This document shows, in pieces, positions 1-8,802 of a stretch of 64,000 nucleotides of DNA (positions are counted from its first letter, which is position 1; the number at the start of each line of letters is the position of its first letter). Both the position numbers and the translations under genes were made by a program. Where the stretch lies: NCBI GenBank assembly GCA_965231165.1, contig OZ246421.1, forward strand, positions 186,001 to 250,000. Direction: 5' to 3'. Under the pieces are notes generated by a model. The model ran no database searches. It saw only the letters and a program-made list of their open reading frames with translations, and had not been told where the DNA came from. The stretch is from Micavibrio_C sp965231165. GTDB taxonomy: Bacteria > Pseudomonadota > Alphaproteobacteria > Micavibrionales > Micavibrionaceae.

Positions 1-1065
1 ATTGTCGATCAGGACGCCGCGCGTGGTTGAGGCAATCTGGTATTGATCGCCGAGGCTTTGCACTTCGGGGGTCGAGGGGCCGAGAATGCCATTGGCGCGG
101 CACAGCGACGACAGGCGCACGGTTTGTTCTTTGGCCATTTTTCTGTGTTCGGTTATCGCGGCTTCGTTCATTTGCAGTTCGCGGGCGGTCACGTCATCGC
201 GCAGGGCACCTTCCGGGCGGGCGGTCAGGTGACTGGTGTGAGGCACTTCGATCTGGCGGTCGATGATTGTGAAAACGGGGTCAGCATCCGTGACGATGAC
301 GTTCAGGCCACCCAATGTCTGGCAGGCACCGTGTGTGGTGGCCGTATGCTGGCGTATATCCTGATAGTGCGCCAGTACGTCGTAACCGGCAGGGATATCG
401 CTTTCAAAAAACTGGCAGAGGAATGAACGGTCGAAGCTGCCTGCGTGAATATAGTCGGTCAGGCGGCGCACATTTTCCATCAGCGGCGCGGGCAACGTTT
501 GCGGTGCCCATGATAATACCGGCTGGCTGTTGTTTGCGGCGGGCAGGTAGCTTCTTTCCACCAGACGCATGAAGTGCGTGTATTTGCGTTTGGCCTGTTC
601 GGGATCGTCGCTGACAACGACATACCATGCCAGCCCTTCTGCATGGTCGAAGGAAACGCACTGATCATAGATGCCGAAGGCGGCTTGCGGAATATCGGTG
701 ACGGCTTGCGTTATATTGTTCATGCCAAAACCGAAATAACCCACGGCGCCGCCCTGGAACGGCGGAATGGTGGGGTCGCGCATGACGGGGCCATTGCTCC
801 ATACGTCCAGACGGTGGCCTAACAATTCGGTGAGCGGTGTACGCAGACTCAGTTGCTGGTCGCGATTGGTAACGGTGGTTCTGTCACCCCATGTTTCGAT
901 GATTTCAACGGGCTGGAAAACGATAGTGCTGTAGCGTCCGCCTTTCTGGCGGGGCGCGGTGCTGTCGAGAAACTGTGTGTAAGGGAAACGATAAAGCGCC
1001 GAGAATATGGCCATCGGATCGGGAATGTCGGTTAGGGCGTACGCATATACGTTTTTGGCGCTCAT
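1..1065 (-). CDS. Divergent PabB/TrpE-like chorismate-binding family protein, C-terminus off the window
   Basis: The reading frame is open for 355 codons from an ATG at 1065 to the window edge, so the C-terminal part is missing. The N-terminal half looks like aminodeoxychorismate or anthranilate synthase component I: a GGAVGYFGFG motif near residue 112, followed by FGIYDQCVSF. The catalytic half is degraded where visible. The usual GDIFQVNLSQRF block reads AGSFDRSFLCQFF, the SSPERF position reads TDADPVF, and the PIKGT lysine motif is replaced by HTSHLTARPEG. The protein may therefore have lost or changed chorismate chemistry. Family membership is inferred from these blocks only. The gene is transcribed leftward and nothing about its operon can be seen. 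Confidence 0.6.
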   Translation of the reverse strand, partial: MSAKNVYAYALTDIPDPMAIFSALYRFPYTQFLDSTAPRQKGGRYSTIVFQPVEIIETWGDRTTVTNRDQQLSLRTPLTELLGHRLDVWSNGPVMRDPTIPPFQGGAVGYFGFGMNNITQAVTDIPQAAFGIYDQCVSFDHAEGLAWYVVVSDDPEQAKRKYTHFMRLVERSYLPAANNSQPVLSWAPQTLPAPLMENVRRLTDYIHAGSFDRSFLCQFFESDIPAGYDVLAHYQDIRQHTATTHGACQTLGGLNVIVTDADPVFTIIDRQIEVPHTSHLTARPEGALRDDVTARELQMNEAAITEHRKMAKEQTVRLSSLCRANGILGPSTPEVQSLGDQYQIASTTRGVLIDN

Positions 1066-1452
1066 AGCTGATACCGCGGCTTTTCTTTTAATGTTTTTAT
1101 GCGGGGAGAATCGTGCCCCGAAAATTGATTATCCATGATTTTATGCGGTTAAATGCCGGACTGCGCAAGAAATTTAACGGGATGATACTGATGTGTCTGG
1201 GTGCCGTTTTCCAGTCCGTGAAAGGGGCAAAGGGGTGGCTATTAAGGGGTAAAATGGTCTGATAAATTCTCTGATTTTTCAATTATTCATAAAAATCAAT
1301 ATGTTGCCTAATATTCGCGACTTTAATTATTTTACAGATTCTTATAATTTTTCTTTTCACGAGGGAATAATTTGTGATATTGCATCGCGCAATAACAAGG
1401 GGATGGCTGGTCATTCCCGTTTTATAACCAAAGCGGTTATGAGGAGTATGTA
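1066..1452. other. Intergenic region, AT-rich in its right half
   Basis: This 387-bp gap separates the leftward PabB-like gene from a rightward small gene. The right half is AT-rich and probably holds the promoter of the gene at 1453. Apart from one weak short ORF listed separately, nothing recognisable was found. Confidence 0.5.
1113..1262 (+). CDS. Possible 49-residue basic small protein
   Basis: A GTG codon at 1113 follows a good Shine-Dalgarno-like GGGGAG and opens a 49-residue frame rich in Lys and Arg with a hydrophobic central stretch (MILMCLGAVF). No family is recognised. It could be a chance ORF; ribosome-site quality is the only support. Confidence 0.2.
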   Translation: MPRKLIIHDFMRLNAGLRKKFNGMILMCLGAVFQSVKGAKGWLLRGKMV

Positions 1453-1668
1453 ATGAAAAACGATCAACCGACCCGAGGCGCACTGTATATCAGCGGCCCG
1501 TATATCTATAGCAACAACAGCGAAATGGTGGCATTCGCAACACCGGAAGTTGTGGCTGAACTGAAAAGATTCGGCAGTCACTTTGATTGCGCTGCAAGCG
1601 GAAACCAAAAGGCACAAGTTGAAAACCATGAACTGGTTGCTTTCATTCCGCCGAATCTTAAACTGTAA
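1453..1668 (+). CDS. Hypothetical 71-residue protein
   Basis: Small protein of unknown function. The ATG follows a strong ribosome site (GAGGAG, about 6 nt upstream), and a clear intrinsic terminator begins just after the stop, so it looks like a genuine monocistronic gene. There is no signal peptide, membrane segment or known motif. The sequence has a hydrophobic N-terminal half (GALYISGPYIYSN) and single Cys and His residues. It has an AT-rich upstream region of its own and does not belong to an operon. Confidence 0.6.
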   Translation: MKNDQPTRGALYISGPYIYSNNSEMVAFATPEVVAELKRFGSHFDCAASGNQKAQVENHELVAFIPPNLKL

Positions 1669-1688
1669 GTAAGCTACAAGCATTTATA

Positions 1689-1723
1689 AAAACCCCCGCT
1701 CGTAAAAGCGGGGATTTTTATTT
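1689..1723. terminator. Bidirectional intrinsic terminator
   Basis: The 7-bp stem CCCCGCT/AGCGGGG (1694-1700 and 1707-1713) is flanked by A-rich sequence on the left and TTTTTATTT on the right. It can serve both the small rightward gene and the leftward helicase, whose stop lies at 1718. Confidence 0.8.
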
Positions 1724-4510
1724 GTAGAATTCGCGGATGGTCTGCGCGGCTTGCGCGAGGCCAATACGTTCGACGGACACGTCCGGCGGAAACGCGCCAA
1801 GCAATCGTGTCGGCAACATGGAATCGAGCATGACAAAAATGCCGCGATCATCGGCACGGCGGATCAGGCGGCCAAAGGCTTGCCGCAGTTTCAGGCGCGT
1901 CATCAGTTCATCATAACGCTTGCCGCCAAAGGCTTCGCGGCGGGCGCGGTTTAAAATGGTGCGGCGTGGCCACGGCACACGGTCATAGACCAGCACGCGC
2001 AGGGCATCACCGGGCACATCGATACCATCACGCACGGCATCGGTGCCGAGCAGGCAGGCGTGTTTTTCCTCGCGGAAGATGTCGACCAACGTGCCGGTAT
2101 CGACATCATCGACATGCTGGGCGTAAAGCGCGATATCGCGTTCTTCAAGCGGCGTGGCGATGCGGTCATAGACGGCGCGCAGGCGGCTGATGGCGGTGAA
2201 CAGGCCGAGGCCGCCGCCGCCAGCGGCTTCAAACAATGTGCGATAGGCGGCGGCTACCTGATTCATGTCATCCTTGCGCACGTCGGTTATGATCAGGACT
2301 TTGGTGCGTTCGGGATAATCGAACGGCGAGGTCACGGCAAAATTTCCGGCCTGTGGGTTCAGGTAATCGGTGCCTGTGCGTTCGCGGGCAACGCGCCAGT
2401 CTTCGGTTTCATCTCCCGTACCGTCGCGCAGCGTGGCCGAAGTGATGACGATGCCGTGCGCATGCGGCTTGATGGCGCCCGCAAATGATTTCATAGGGTC
2501 GATCCAGTGGCGGTAAAGCCCGATATCGACGGCCTGGCCTTCGATGCGTTCAATCTGCATCCAATCGACCATATCGTCGCTGCCCTGTTGCTGTTCCAGC
2601 GTGTCGAGCATGCTGATCCAGCCGCCGACGATGGATTCGGCCCAGTAGTTCAGGCGATTGCTGACCGATTCCAGACGACGGCGTGTATCGCTGTCGAGCG
2701 TGTCGGCCTGATCGGCGAGTTTCTTTTTCAGACGCTGTGCCAGTGAAACCATCGGTTTGCGTAAGGCGGTCAGGCGTTCTTTGAGGTCGAGCGCTGCATC
2801 CGCCAGTTCGGGCAGCAGGGGGCGTGTGTCGGTTTCCAGAGAATAGGGGCCATCGCGCCCCTCGGCACGGGCGAAGACCTGCTTATATATATGTGAAAGG
2901 AAAATTTCGGTGATGCCGACGGGGCCGCTTTCCTTCAGGCGTTTAGACCAGCCGGGTGCCGCCAGCGATGATGCTTCGTGCAATATGGCTTCAAGGTCGC
3001 GTTCGGCGTCGGCATCGCCCGCGATCAGGTCATCGACACGGCGCTTTAAGCCGCGCGCGCGTCCGCGTCCGCCTTCGGCCCCGCGCAGCCAGCGGCGCAG
3101 GTCGCTGGTTTCACGGGCGGTTAAGTGTCCGGCGAAAGCGGAATCGGCGGCATCGAACAGATGGTGGCCTTCGTCGAAGATGTAACGCTGCGGCAAATCA
3201 CTGTCCGGGCCGGCCATCGCTGTCTGGATCATCACCAGCGCGTGATTGGCGATCACCAGATCGGCACGTTTTGCGCGGCGCACTGATTTTTCGACAAAAC
3301 AGCGGTGATAATGGTCGCAGGCGGAGTAGATGCATTCGCCGCGGCGGTCGGCCAGACCGTAAGTAAATTTTGCACCGATCAGACCCGATAGCCAGCCGGG
3401 GAAATCGCCGCCGCTTAAGTCGCCATCCTGTGTGCGTTCGGCCCAGCGCGCCATCAGGCCTGCGGCGATGACCTGATCGGGATGTTTGGCGATGGCGGCC
3501 CCGGCAACGGTTTCGTCGAGATTGAGCAAGCAGAGGTAATTCTCGCGGCCTTTACGTATTGCTACACGGGCGGATTTAAGGTCGGGGTCGCTGTAGAGGC
3601 GGTCAAGCTCGGTACTGATCTGGCGCTGCAGGTTCTTGGTATAGGTGGATATCCAGACCGGCCCTTTATTCTTTTCCGCCCAGACGCTGGCAGGGGCGAG
3701 ATAGCCCAGTGTTTTGCCCACGCCTGTACCGGCCTCGGCGATAACCAGATGCGGTTCCTGATGGTCTTCTGCCGGGGCGAAGGCTGATGATATCTGTGTA
3801 GCGTAATCCTGCTGTTGCGGCCTTGGTTCTGCCGGGTGTTTGCCCTGATGCAGTAGCTCTTTTAAACGATCACGGCTTTCTTGTCCGGTGACAGGGTGAT
3901 GCGTCGGCGGCGGGGGCGGCGCGTCTTCCGACCATTCGGGCAGGAATTTCCAGATATTGAGGGCGGTCTTGGCGATGATCGGCGCTTCGGGTGTGTAATC
4001 TGATCCCAGTGCTTTCAGCACGAACGGCGTCCATGGCCAGCCTTTGCCATGCAGACCCATCACGCGGGCGATTTCAGCGGGATCGGCTTTGTTGTTATTG
4101 CGTGGTTCGCGGGCCAGGTCATTGAGCAGGGCCTGCGCCGATTCCATCAGCGTAAAGGGGTAGTCGTCAAAGCTCTGCGGCGCGGGCAGGCCCAATACGC
4201 GCGCCAGTCCCGACGGGGTGGGGACGCAGAACTTTGCCGGGTGTACAAAGGCAAACAACTCAAGCAGATCGAAAGCCAGAAATTCATGCGCCCCGAGGCG
4301 CTGGCGGGTATAGGGTGCATGGCAAAGCATAACCGCCTGTTTATGGGTGCGCAGACGCGCTTGTTCCGGGGGGAGGACTTCCAGTTCGCCATCAGCCGAA
4401 AGGATGACCGCTTTGGAGGCATTCACGCACAGCACCGGGACATCCGGCAGGATGATTTCGGCTCTGCTGGTTTCCAGAGGGGGTGTGGGCTGTGGCAGGG
4501 GGGATTGCAT
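1718..4510 (-). CDS. DinG/XPD-type ATP-dependent DNA helicase
   Basis: Superfamily 2 helicase of the DinG/XPD group, 930 residues, probably acting in DNA repair or resolving unusual DNA structures. Walker A (AEAGTGVGKT) is near residues 258-267 and the Walker B box is DEGH near 446-449. Four cysteines (about 327, 393, 398 and 404, the last three in GECIYSACDHYHRC) fit the iron-sulfur cluster of this family. Helicase motif VI (QAFGRLIRR) is near the C-terminus. The first 240 residues are an alphaproteobacterial-type extension not found in E. coli DinG, possibly derived from an exonuclease-like domain. It lies immediately downstream of the pilin-like gene and ends in a shared terminator. Confidence 0.9.
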   Translation of the reverse strand: MQSPLPQPTPPLETSRAEIILPDVPVLCVNASKAVILSADGELEVLPPEQARLRTHKQAVMLCHAPYTRQRLGAHEFLAFDLLELFAFVHPAKFCVPTPSGLARVLGLPAPQSFDDYPFTLMESAQALLNDLAREPRNNNKADPAEIARVMGLHGKGWPWTPFVLKALGSDYTPEAPIIAKTALNIWKFLPEWSEDAPPPPPTHHPVTGQESRDRLKELLHQGKHPAEPRPQQQDYATQISSAFAPAEDHQEPHLVIAEAGTGVGKTLGYLAPASVWAEKNKGPVWISTYTKNLQRQISTELDRLYSDPDLKSARVAIRKGRENYLCLLNLDETVAGAAIAKHPDQVIAAGLMARWAERTQDGDLSGGDFPGWLSGLIGAKFTYGLADRRGECIYSACDHYHRCFVEKSVRRAKRADLVIANHALVMIQTAMAGPDSDLPQRYIFDEGHHLFDAADSAFAGHLTARETSDLRRWLRGAEGGRGRARGLKRRVDDLIAGDADAERDLEAILHEASSLAAPGWSKRLKESGPVGITEIFLSHIYKQVFARAEGRDGPYSLETDTRPLLPELADAALDLKERLTALRKPMVSLAQRLKKKLADQADTLDSDTRRRLESVSNRLNYWAESIVGGWISMLDTLEQQQGSDDMVDWMQIERIEGQAVDIGLYRHWIDPMKSFAGAIKPHAHGIVITSATLRDGTGDETEDWRVARERTGTDYLNPQAGNFAVTSPFDYPERTKVLIITDVRKDDMNQVAAAYRTLFEAAGGGGLGLFTAISRLRAVYDRIATPLEERDIALYAQHVDDVDTGTLVDIFREEKHACLLGTDAVRDGIDVPGDALRVLVYDRVPWPRRTILNRARREAFGGKRYDELMTRLKLRQAFGRLIRRADDRGIFVMLDSMLPTRLLGAFPPDVSVERIGLAQAAQTIREFYK

Positions 4511-4550
4511 GGATTATTGATAGCACCCCGGCTTCTTTACGTCTATCTCG

Positions 4551-5216
4551 TCAGCGTTTAATCAACACCTGATAGAAGTAGTAGTTGCCGCCTTCCTTGC
4601 GGCATCCGGCTTCTTTGCCTGCCAGGTCGGCTGCATTATCGCCGATGGTGTTGTCCGGTGCGGCGATGGCATAGCTGCCGGTGAAAGGGGTGACGTTCGC
4701 GATCAGGTCTGCGGGGGCGTCGTCAGAAGGGTTGGGGATGTTCAGCATGATATTGATCTCGCGGCAGAGGGTGCCACTGGTCTGCGCCTCGATAATCAGC
4801 TCCGTATTCGTTGTTTCCAGATTCTGCACTCTGTGAGAGCCGAAAATTCTCCATCCGGTGACGAAATCGAAGGTGCGCCAAGTCAGTCCGGCACCCTCGA
4901 CATGGAAGATTTGATTCGCAGGATTCGCACATGAGGCACCGTTATAGTCGTTATTTCCCCATTCAGAGGTATGAAAACAGACATCATTCTCGCTGATGCC
5001 GTTGACCAGCATTTTGCCGATGGCGGCCTTAATTCCCCCCGTATAACGCATCAGATCGGAGGCCAGAAGACGGGCGCGTTCGATGTCGCCGCTCTGTTCG
5101 ACAGTGTCGGAAGACCGTGTCATCGTCATCGTCAGGGCTGCAAGTAATGCTACGGCGATCAGCACAAACCAGAGGGCGTTACCATTTTCACGATGTGATG
5201 TTTTTGAAAAATTCAT
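4551..5216 (-). CDS. Pilin-like or pseudopilin-like membrane-anchored protein
   Basis: A 221-residue protein of unknown function. The N-terminus has a short charged head followed by one hydrophobic helix (about residues 14-33, NALWFVLIAVALLAALTM), then a soluble domain with several cysteines (FHTSEWG region, Cys-rich C-terminus). This architecture resembles type IV pilin or pseudopilin proteins, but a canonical prepilin peptidase site with Glu at +5 is not evident. It most likely faces the periplasm. It is on the same strand as the downstream helicase, 40 bp apart, though a functional link is not suggested. Confidence 0.6.
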   Translation of the reverse strand: MNFSKTSHRENGNALWFVLIAVALLAALTMTMTRSSDTVEQSGDIERARLLASDLMRYTGGIKAAIGKMLVNGISENDVCFHTSEWGNNDYNGASCANPANQIFHVEGAGLTWRTFDFVTGWRIFGSHRVQNLETTNTELIIEAQTSGTLCREINIMLNIPNPSDDAPADLIANVTPFTGSYAIAAPDNTIGDNAADLAGKEAGCRKEGGNYYFYQVLIKR

Positions 5217-5451
5217 AGGAGTCTTCCGGTGTAAAAAATTTACGACTTGTTAAACTTGATTCGATTCTAATACAGGCTGGTTCGGTTGACGACAGATACC
5301 TTGTCCAGACAATTTTTGAAAAAAAATCGAAAAAATGCATTTTTCTGTTTTTGTTTTCATTTTGTCCGACTATAATCTGTTAAGTGTATCAATGGTGATG
5401 CATAACTTTGTTGGGCCGAAAGGCTTAACGCCATAGTGTGGGAGATACAAA

Positions 5452-5661
5452 ATGGCTGTTGCAAAAAAGAAAACGACTGCAAAGAAACCGGCTGCTAAGA
5501 AGCCTGCTGCTAAGAAAAAAGTAGCTGCTAAGAAGCCTGCCGCGAAGAAAAAAGTAGCTGCGAAAAAAACCACAGCGAAAAAAGTAGTTCGTAAAACAGC
5601 GGCTAAGAAGCCTGCTGCCAAGAAAAAAACCACTGCAAAGAAAAAAGTAGCGAAGAAGTAG
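5452..5661 (+). CDS. Lys/Ala-rich histone H1-like DNA-binding protein
   Basis: A 69-residue protein made almost entirely of Lys, Ala, Pro and Thr, with tandem AAKKPAAKKK-type repeats. It has no acidic residues. Such sequences resemble the C-terminal tail of eukaryotic H1 and the bacterial Hc1/AlgP-type proteins that bind and compact DNA; DNA binding is inferred. A ribosome-site-like GGGAGA lies about 7 nt before the ATG. A strong terminator follows, so it is transcribed alone. The low-complexity composition means no finer homology can be claimed. Confidence 0.8.
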   Translation: MAVAKKKTTAKKPAAKKPAAKKKVAAKKPAAKKKVAAKKTTAKKVVRKTAAKKPAAKKKTTAKKKVAKK

Positions 5662-5688
5662 TTCTTCGTTTCATTTTTTTGAGCTTCG

Positions 5689-5722
5689 AAACCCCGCGCG
5701 CTTATTGGCCCGCGGGGTTTCT
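5689..5722 (+). terminator. Intrinsic terminator of the histone-like gene
   Basis: A perfect 10-bp stem AAACCCCGCG/CGCGGGGTTT (5689-5698 and 5711-5720) lies 27 bp after the stop and is followed by a short T-rich stretch. Confidence 0.8.
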
Positions 5723-5835
5723 GTTTGCGGGTATAGAACAGGGGTCTAATGGGCTATAAGCATTGATTTCCTTGCCTTTTTCCTATTTATGTATTTACTT
5801 ATGGCATAAGTTAACTTTTACACGGATGAGATTCC

Positions 5836-7341
5836 ATGAGCGACAAAACCGCAGCAGCACAAAACCCGGCCCCCGCGATCACCGATCCGCGCGAAGCCAA
5901 GGCGCATAAGCTGTCGCAGCTGAAGGCCGCCGGTTTTGATCCGTATCCGCACAAGTTCGATCGCACCCACAAAGCGGGCGAGTTGCAGGAAAAATACAAA
6001 GACCTGGAGGCTGGTGTTGAAACCGAAGACCGCGTGGCGGTTGCCGGACGCATCATGGCGATGCGCAATAACGGCATGTTCCTCGATCTGAACGACCCGA
6101 CCGGCAAGATTCAAGTTTTCTGCCATAAGGATTCCATGCCCGCGGAGCAGCTCGGCAAACTCGATTTTATGGATATTGGCGATATCGTCGGTGCCGTCGG
6201 AACTATCCGCCGTACGCCGCGCGGTGAATTGTCCGTGCGGGCGCTTGAAGTCGATATGCTGACCAAGTCGCTGCTGGTGCTGCCGGAGAAACATCATGGT
6301 TTGACCGATGTCGAGCAGCGTTACCGCCAGCGATATCTCGACCTGATTATGAACGAGGAAAGCCGCGACAAGCTGCTGATGCGCTCTAAAATCATCTCGA
6401 CGATCCGTAAATTCATGGAGTCAGCGGGCGCGATCGAGGTGGAGACACCGATGATGCACCCGATTTTGGGCGGGGCGTCGGCCAAGCCGTTTGTGACGCA
6501 TCATAATGCGCTGGATGCCGATTTCTTCCTGCGGATCGCGCCGGAGCTGTATCTGAAGCGCCTGATTATCGGCGGTCTTGCAGATTCTGTGTTCGAGATT
6601 AATCGCAATTTCCGGAATGAAGGGATTTCCTACAAGCACAACCCTGAATTCACGATGATCGAGTCCTATCACGCTTATAAAGACTATTTCGATGTGATGG
6701 AGCTGATCGAGAAACTGGTGCAGGAAGTCGCCATGACGGTTCACGGTACGCTTGAAATTCCGTTTGAGGGCAATGTCATCAATCTCGCCAGCCCGTGGGC
6801 GCGCAAGAGCATGGTTGATCTGGTCAAAGAAGAAACCGGGATCGATTTCATGCCGATGGACACGGCGCAGGCGCATGAAGCGGCGAAGTCGCTGAAAATT
6901 CATGTCGATCCCAAGGCCAACTGGGGGCAGGTGGTGGAGACGATCTTCGGTGAAAAGGTCGAGCATAAGCTCATCCAGCCTATTCATGTTATCGATCATC
7001 CACTTGATATATCACCGCTTTCCAAGGTGCATCGTGGTAACCCGCGTCTGGTGGAGCGTTTTGAAAGCTATATCAACGGCTGGGAACTGGCGAACGCTTT
7101 TACCGAGTTGAATGATCCGCAAATCCAGTATGAGCGTTTCATGGAGCAAGTCGCCCAGCGCGAAGGTGGTAACGAAGAAGCGATGATGGTCGATCATGAT
7201 TTCGTGACCGCACTCGAATATGGTCTGCCGCCGACAGGGGGTTGGGGCATGGGGATCGACCGTCTGGTGATGCTGATGACAAATTCACATAATATTCGTG
7301 AAATCATCGCGTTCCCTACGCTGAAGCCGTTGCGCGATTAA
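5836..7341 (+). CDS. lysS: Lysyl-tRNA synthetase, class II
   Basis: Charges tRNA-Lys with lysine in the cytoplasm. At 501 residues it has normal length for the class II enzyme. The N-terminal OB-fold anticodon-binding region covers about residues 50-160 (VAVAGRIMAMRNNG). Class II motif 2 (FRNEGISYKHNPEFTMIE) starts near residue 258, and motif 3 (GWGMGIDRLVML) near 469. The SAKPF(V)THHNALD block with its downstream RIAPELYLK is typical of LysRS. Transcribed alone, it converges on the next gene with no space between the two stop codons. Confidence 0.97.
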   Translation: MSDKTAAAQNPAPAITDPREAKAHKLSQLKAAGFDPYPHKFDRTHKAGELQEKYKDLEAGVETEDRVAVAGRIMAMRNNGMFLDLNDPTGKIQVFCHKDSMPAEQLGKLDFMDIGDIVGAVGTIRRTPRGELSVRALEVDMLTKSLLVLPEKHHGLTDVEQRYRQRYLDLIMNEESRDKLLMRSKIISTIRKFMESAGAIEVETPMMHPILGGASAKPFVTHHNALDADFFLRIAPELYLKRLIIGGLADSVFEINRNFRNEGISYKHNPEFTMIESYHAYKDYFDVMELIEKLVQEVAMTVHGTLEIPFEGNVINLASPWARKSMVDLVKEETGIDFMPMDTAQAHEAAKSLKIHVDPKANWGQVVETIFGEKVEHKLIQPIHVIDHPLDISPLSKVHRGNPRLVERFESYINGWELANAFTELNDPQIQYERFMEQVAQREGGNEEAMMVDHDFVTALEYGLPPTGGWGMGIDRLVMLMTNSHNIREIIAFPTLKPLRD

Positions 7342-8037
7342 TCAGCGCGCTGCGCGTTTCGGGAAGATGATCGCGCCTTGGCTGTCGATCATGTAAATGA
7401 GGTCGATTCCGGATTCAGCAAAAGCGGTTATCCGGTTATTCATATTATTCAGGATGAGGCGGCCTTGTGTTGTTTCGACTTGCAGGACGGCATGCGGCTG
7501 TCGGCGGCCTTCGATCATGGTGTAACCGATCAGAATATGTGTTTTGTCCGTTGGCCAGCCATTCAGGATCAGGGCGATGACATTGAGCAGGGCGAAGTCC
7601 TCGCAGTCGCCCCCGTTCAGCAGCGTTTTTACGGGTGAACTCCAGTAATCGCTCTGGTTATAAATTTCCGCATCCGTTTTATAGGGCACAAGCCTGTTGG
7701 TGGCGGTGTTGATTTTCTCCAGCGCGGTGCGCGGATTGTTTCTCAGTGCTTGCTGCAAACCCGTCACGGAATCGTGCCATTTCTTGATCTTCGGGTTTGT
7801 GGATTTGCGGATGGTGTCGGCCTCGTCGAGGGCTTGCCTGATCCAGCGTTGAAATTGCGCTTCCTTGTCGCGGACGATGGGGGAATCGAGGGAGAAATAT
7901 TCTTCGCCGTATCCATAGGAGGCTTGGGATTCCTGCGCGTGGCTGTAGGCCGGGCATGTCATCATGATGCTGGCAAGCAGCAGGAAGTCTGCGCCGTAAT
8001 GGGTATGTTTCAGCTTGTTTATTTTCGTCAGCGTCAT
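7342..8037 (-). CDS. Secreted transglutaminase-like cysteine protease (BTLCP type)
   Basis: A 231-residue protein with an N-terminal signal peptide ending around AYSHA-QE. It resembles the bacterial transglutaminase-like cysteine proteinase family (PF06035). The catalytic Cys is in GGDCEDFA (Cys145), His is in QPHAVL (His182), and the third position lies in LILNNMN (near 197-198). Family members usually have Asp there (LDN); Asn is seen here, as in papain, so activity is still plausible. Relatives in other bacteria cleave periplasmic or surface substrates, for example LapG acting on adhesins; no adhesin is nearby. The start is chosen by the signal peptide. Confidence 0.8.
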   Translation of the reverse strand: MTLTKINKLKHTHYGADFLLLASIMMTCPAYSHAQESQASYGYGEEYFSLDSPIVRDKEAQFQRWIRQALDEADTIRKSTNPKIKKWHDSVTGLQQALRNNPRTALEKINTATNRLVPYKTDAEIYNQSDYWSSPVKTLLNGGDCEDFALLNVIALILNGWPTDKTHILIGYTMIEGRRQPHAVLQVETTQGRLILNNMNNRITAFAESGIDLIYMIDSQGAIIFPKRAAR

Positions 8038-8151
8038 ACGGCACCAACGGCAGACAAGCTGAATCTGTGCATAGCCAATCGCATACGCATTCAGACGTGA
8101 TGATCGTCACGCTTTTTGGGTGCCAGAGGCATATAATTGTATGAAGGTTGT

Positions 8152-8802
8152 TCAGGCGGGCAGGGAGAAACCGTCTTTATCGTATTCATCGCCGCGTGTC
8201 AGTTTTTCCTGACCCTCCCACCATGTGGTTAGCAGGGTGTTATCGGGACGGGGGCGTTCTTCAGGCATCTTGCCGACGCTGCCGATATAGATGAATCCGG
8301 CAATGCGGTCGCGCTCATCAATGCCTAATCCCTGATGTACGTTTTCATCATAAGCATACCATTCAGTCAGCCAGTTGGAACCAAACCCCAGTGCGTTGGC
8401 CGCGAGGCATAAATTCTGGCAGGCCGCGCCAGCGGACAATATTTGTTCCCATTGCGGATGTTTGCCGGGACGGATGCGCGAGACGACAGCGATGACCACC
8501 GGTGCGCGGAGAAAACGGGTTTCTTCCTGCGCGATTTTTTCGGGGGGTGCGTCGGGCTCTTTTTTCAGCAGAGACTCTTTCAGAATGGTGCCCATTTTTG
8601 CGCGGGCATCGCCACGGAACACGATAAAGTGCCACGGGAACATTTTGCCGTGATCGGGAACGCGGCTTGCCGCCGCCAGAATGGCTTTGATCTGCTCATC
8701 GGTGGGGCCGGGTTCAGCCAAATCCTTGGCGGCCACGCTGCGGCGGTGCGTCAGATATTCAAGCAGCGTGGTTGATTTCTTGCCAGCGATCAGATTTGTC
8801 AT
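8152..8802 (-). CDS. Nitroreductase family protein (YdjA-like)
   Basis: FMN-dependent NAD(P)H oxidoreductase family protein of 216 residues. The N-terminal block (THRRSVAAKDLAEPGP, then AASRVPDHGKMFPWHFIVF) is characteristic of the YdjA-like subgroup, and GAACQNLCLAANALGFGSNW is the usual second flavin-site block. The ATG at 8802 is chosen because it overlaps the TGA of the upstream aminopeptidase by one base (TGATG), which suggests translational coupling. A longer frame would run back into the aminopeptidase gene. The substrate cannot be told from sequence. Confidence 0.9.
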   Translation of the reverse strand: MTNLIAGKKSTTLLEYLTHRRSVAAKDLAEPGPTDEQIKAILAAASRVPDHGKMFPWHFIVFRGDARAKMGTILKESLLKKEPDAPPEKIAQEETRFLRAPVVIAVVSRIRPGKHPQWEQILSAGAACQNLCLAANALGFGSNWLTEWYAYDENVHQGLGIDERDRIAGFIYIGSVGKMPEERPRPDNTLLTTWWEGQEKLTRGDEYDKDGFSLPA

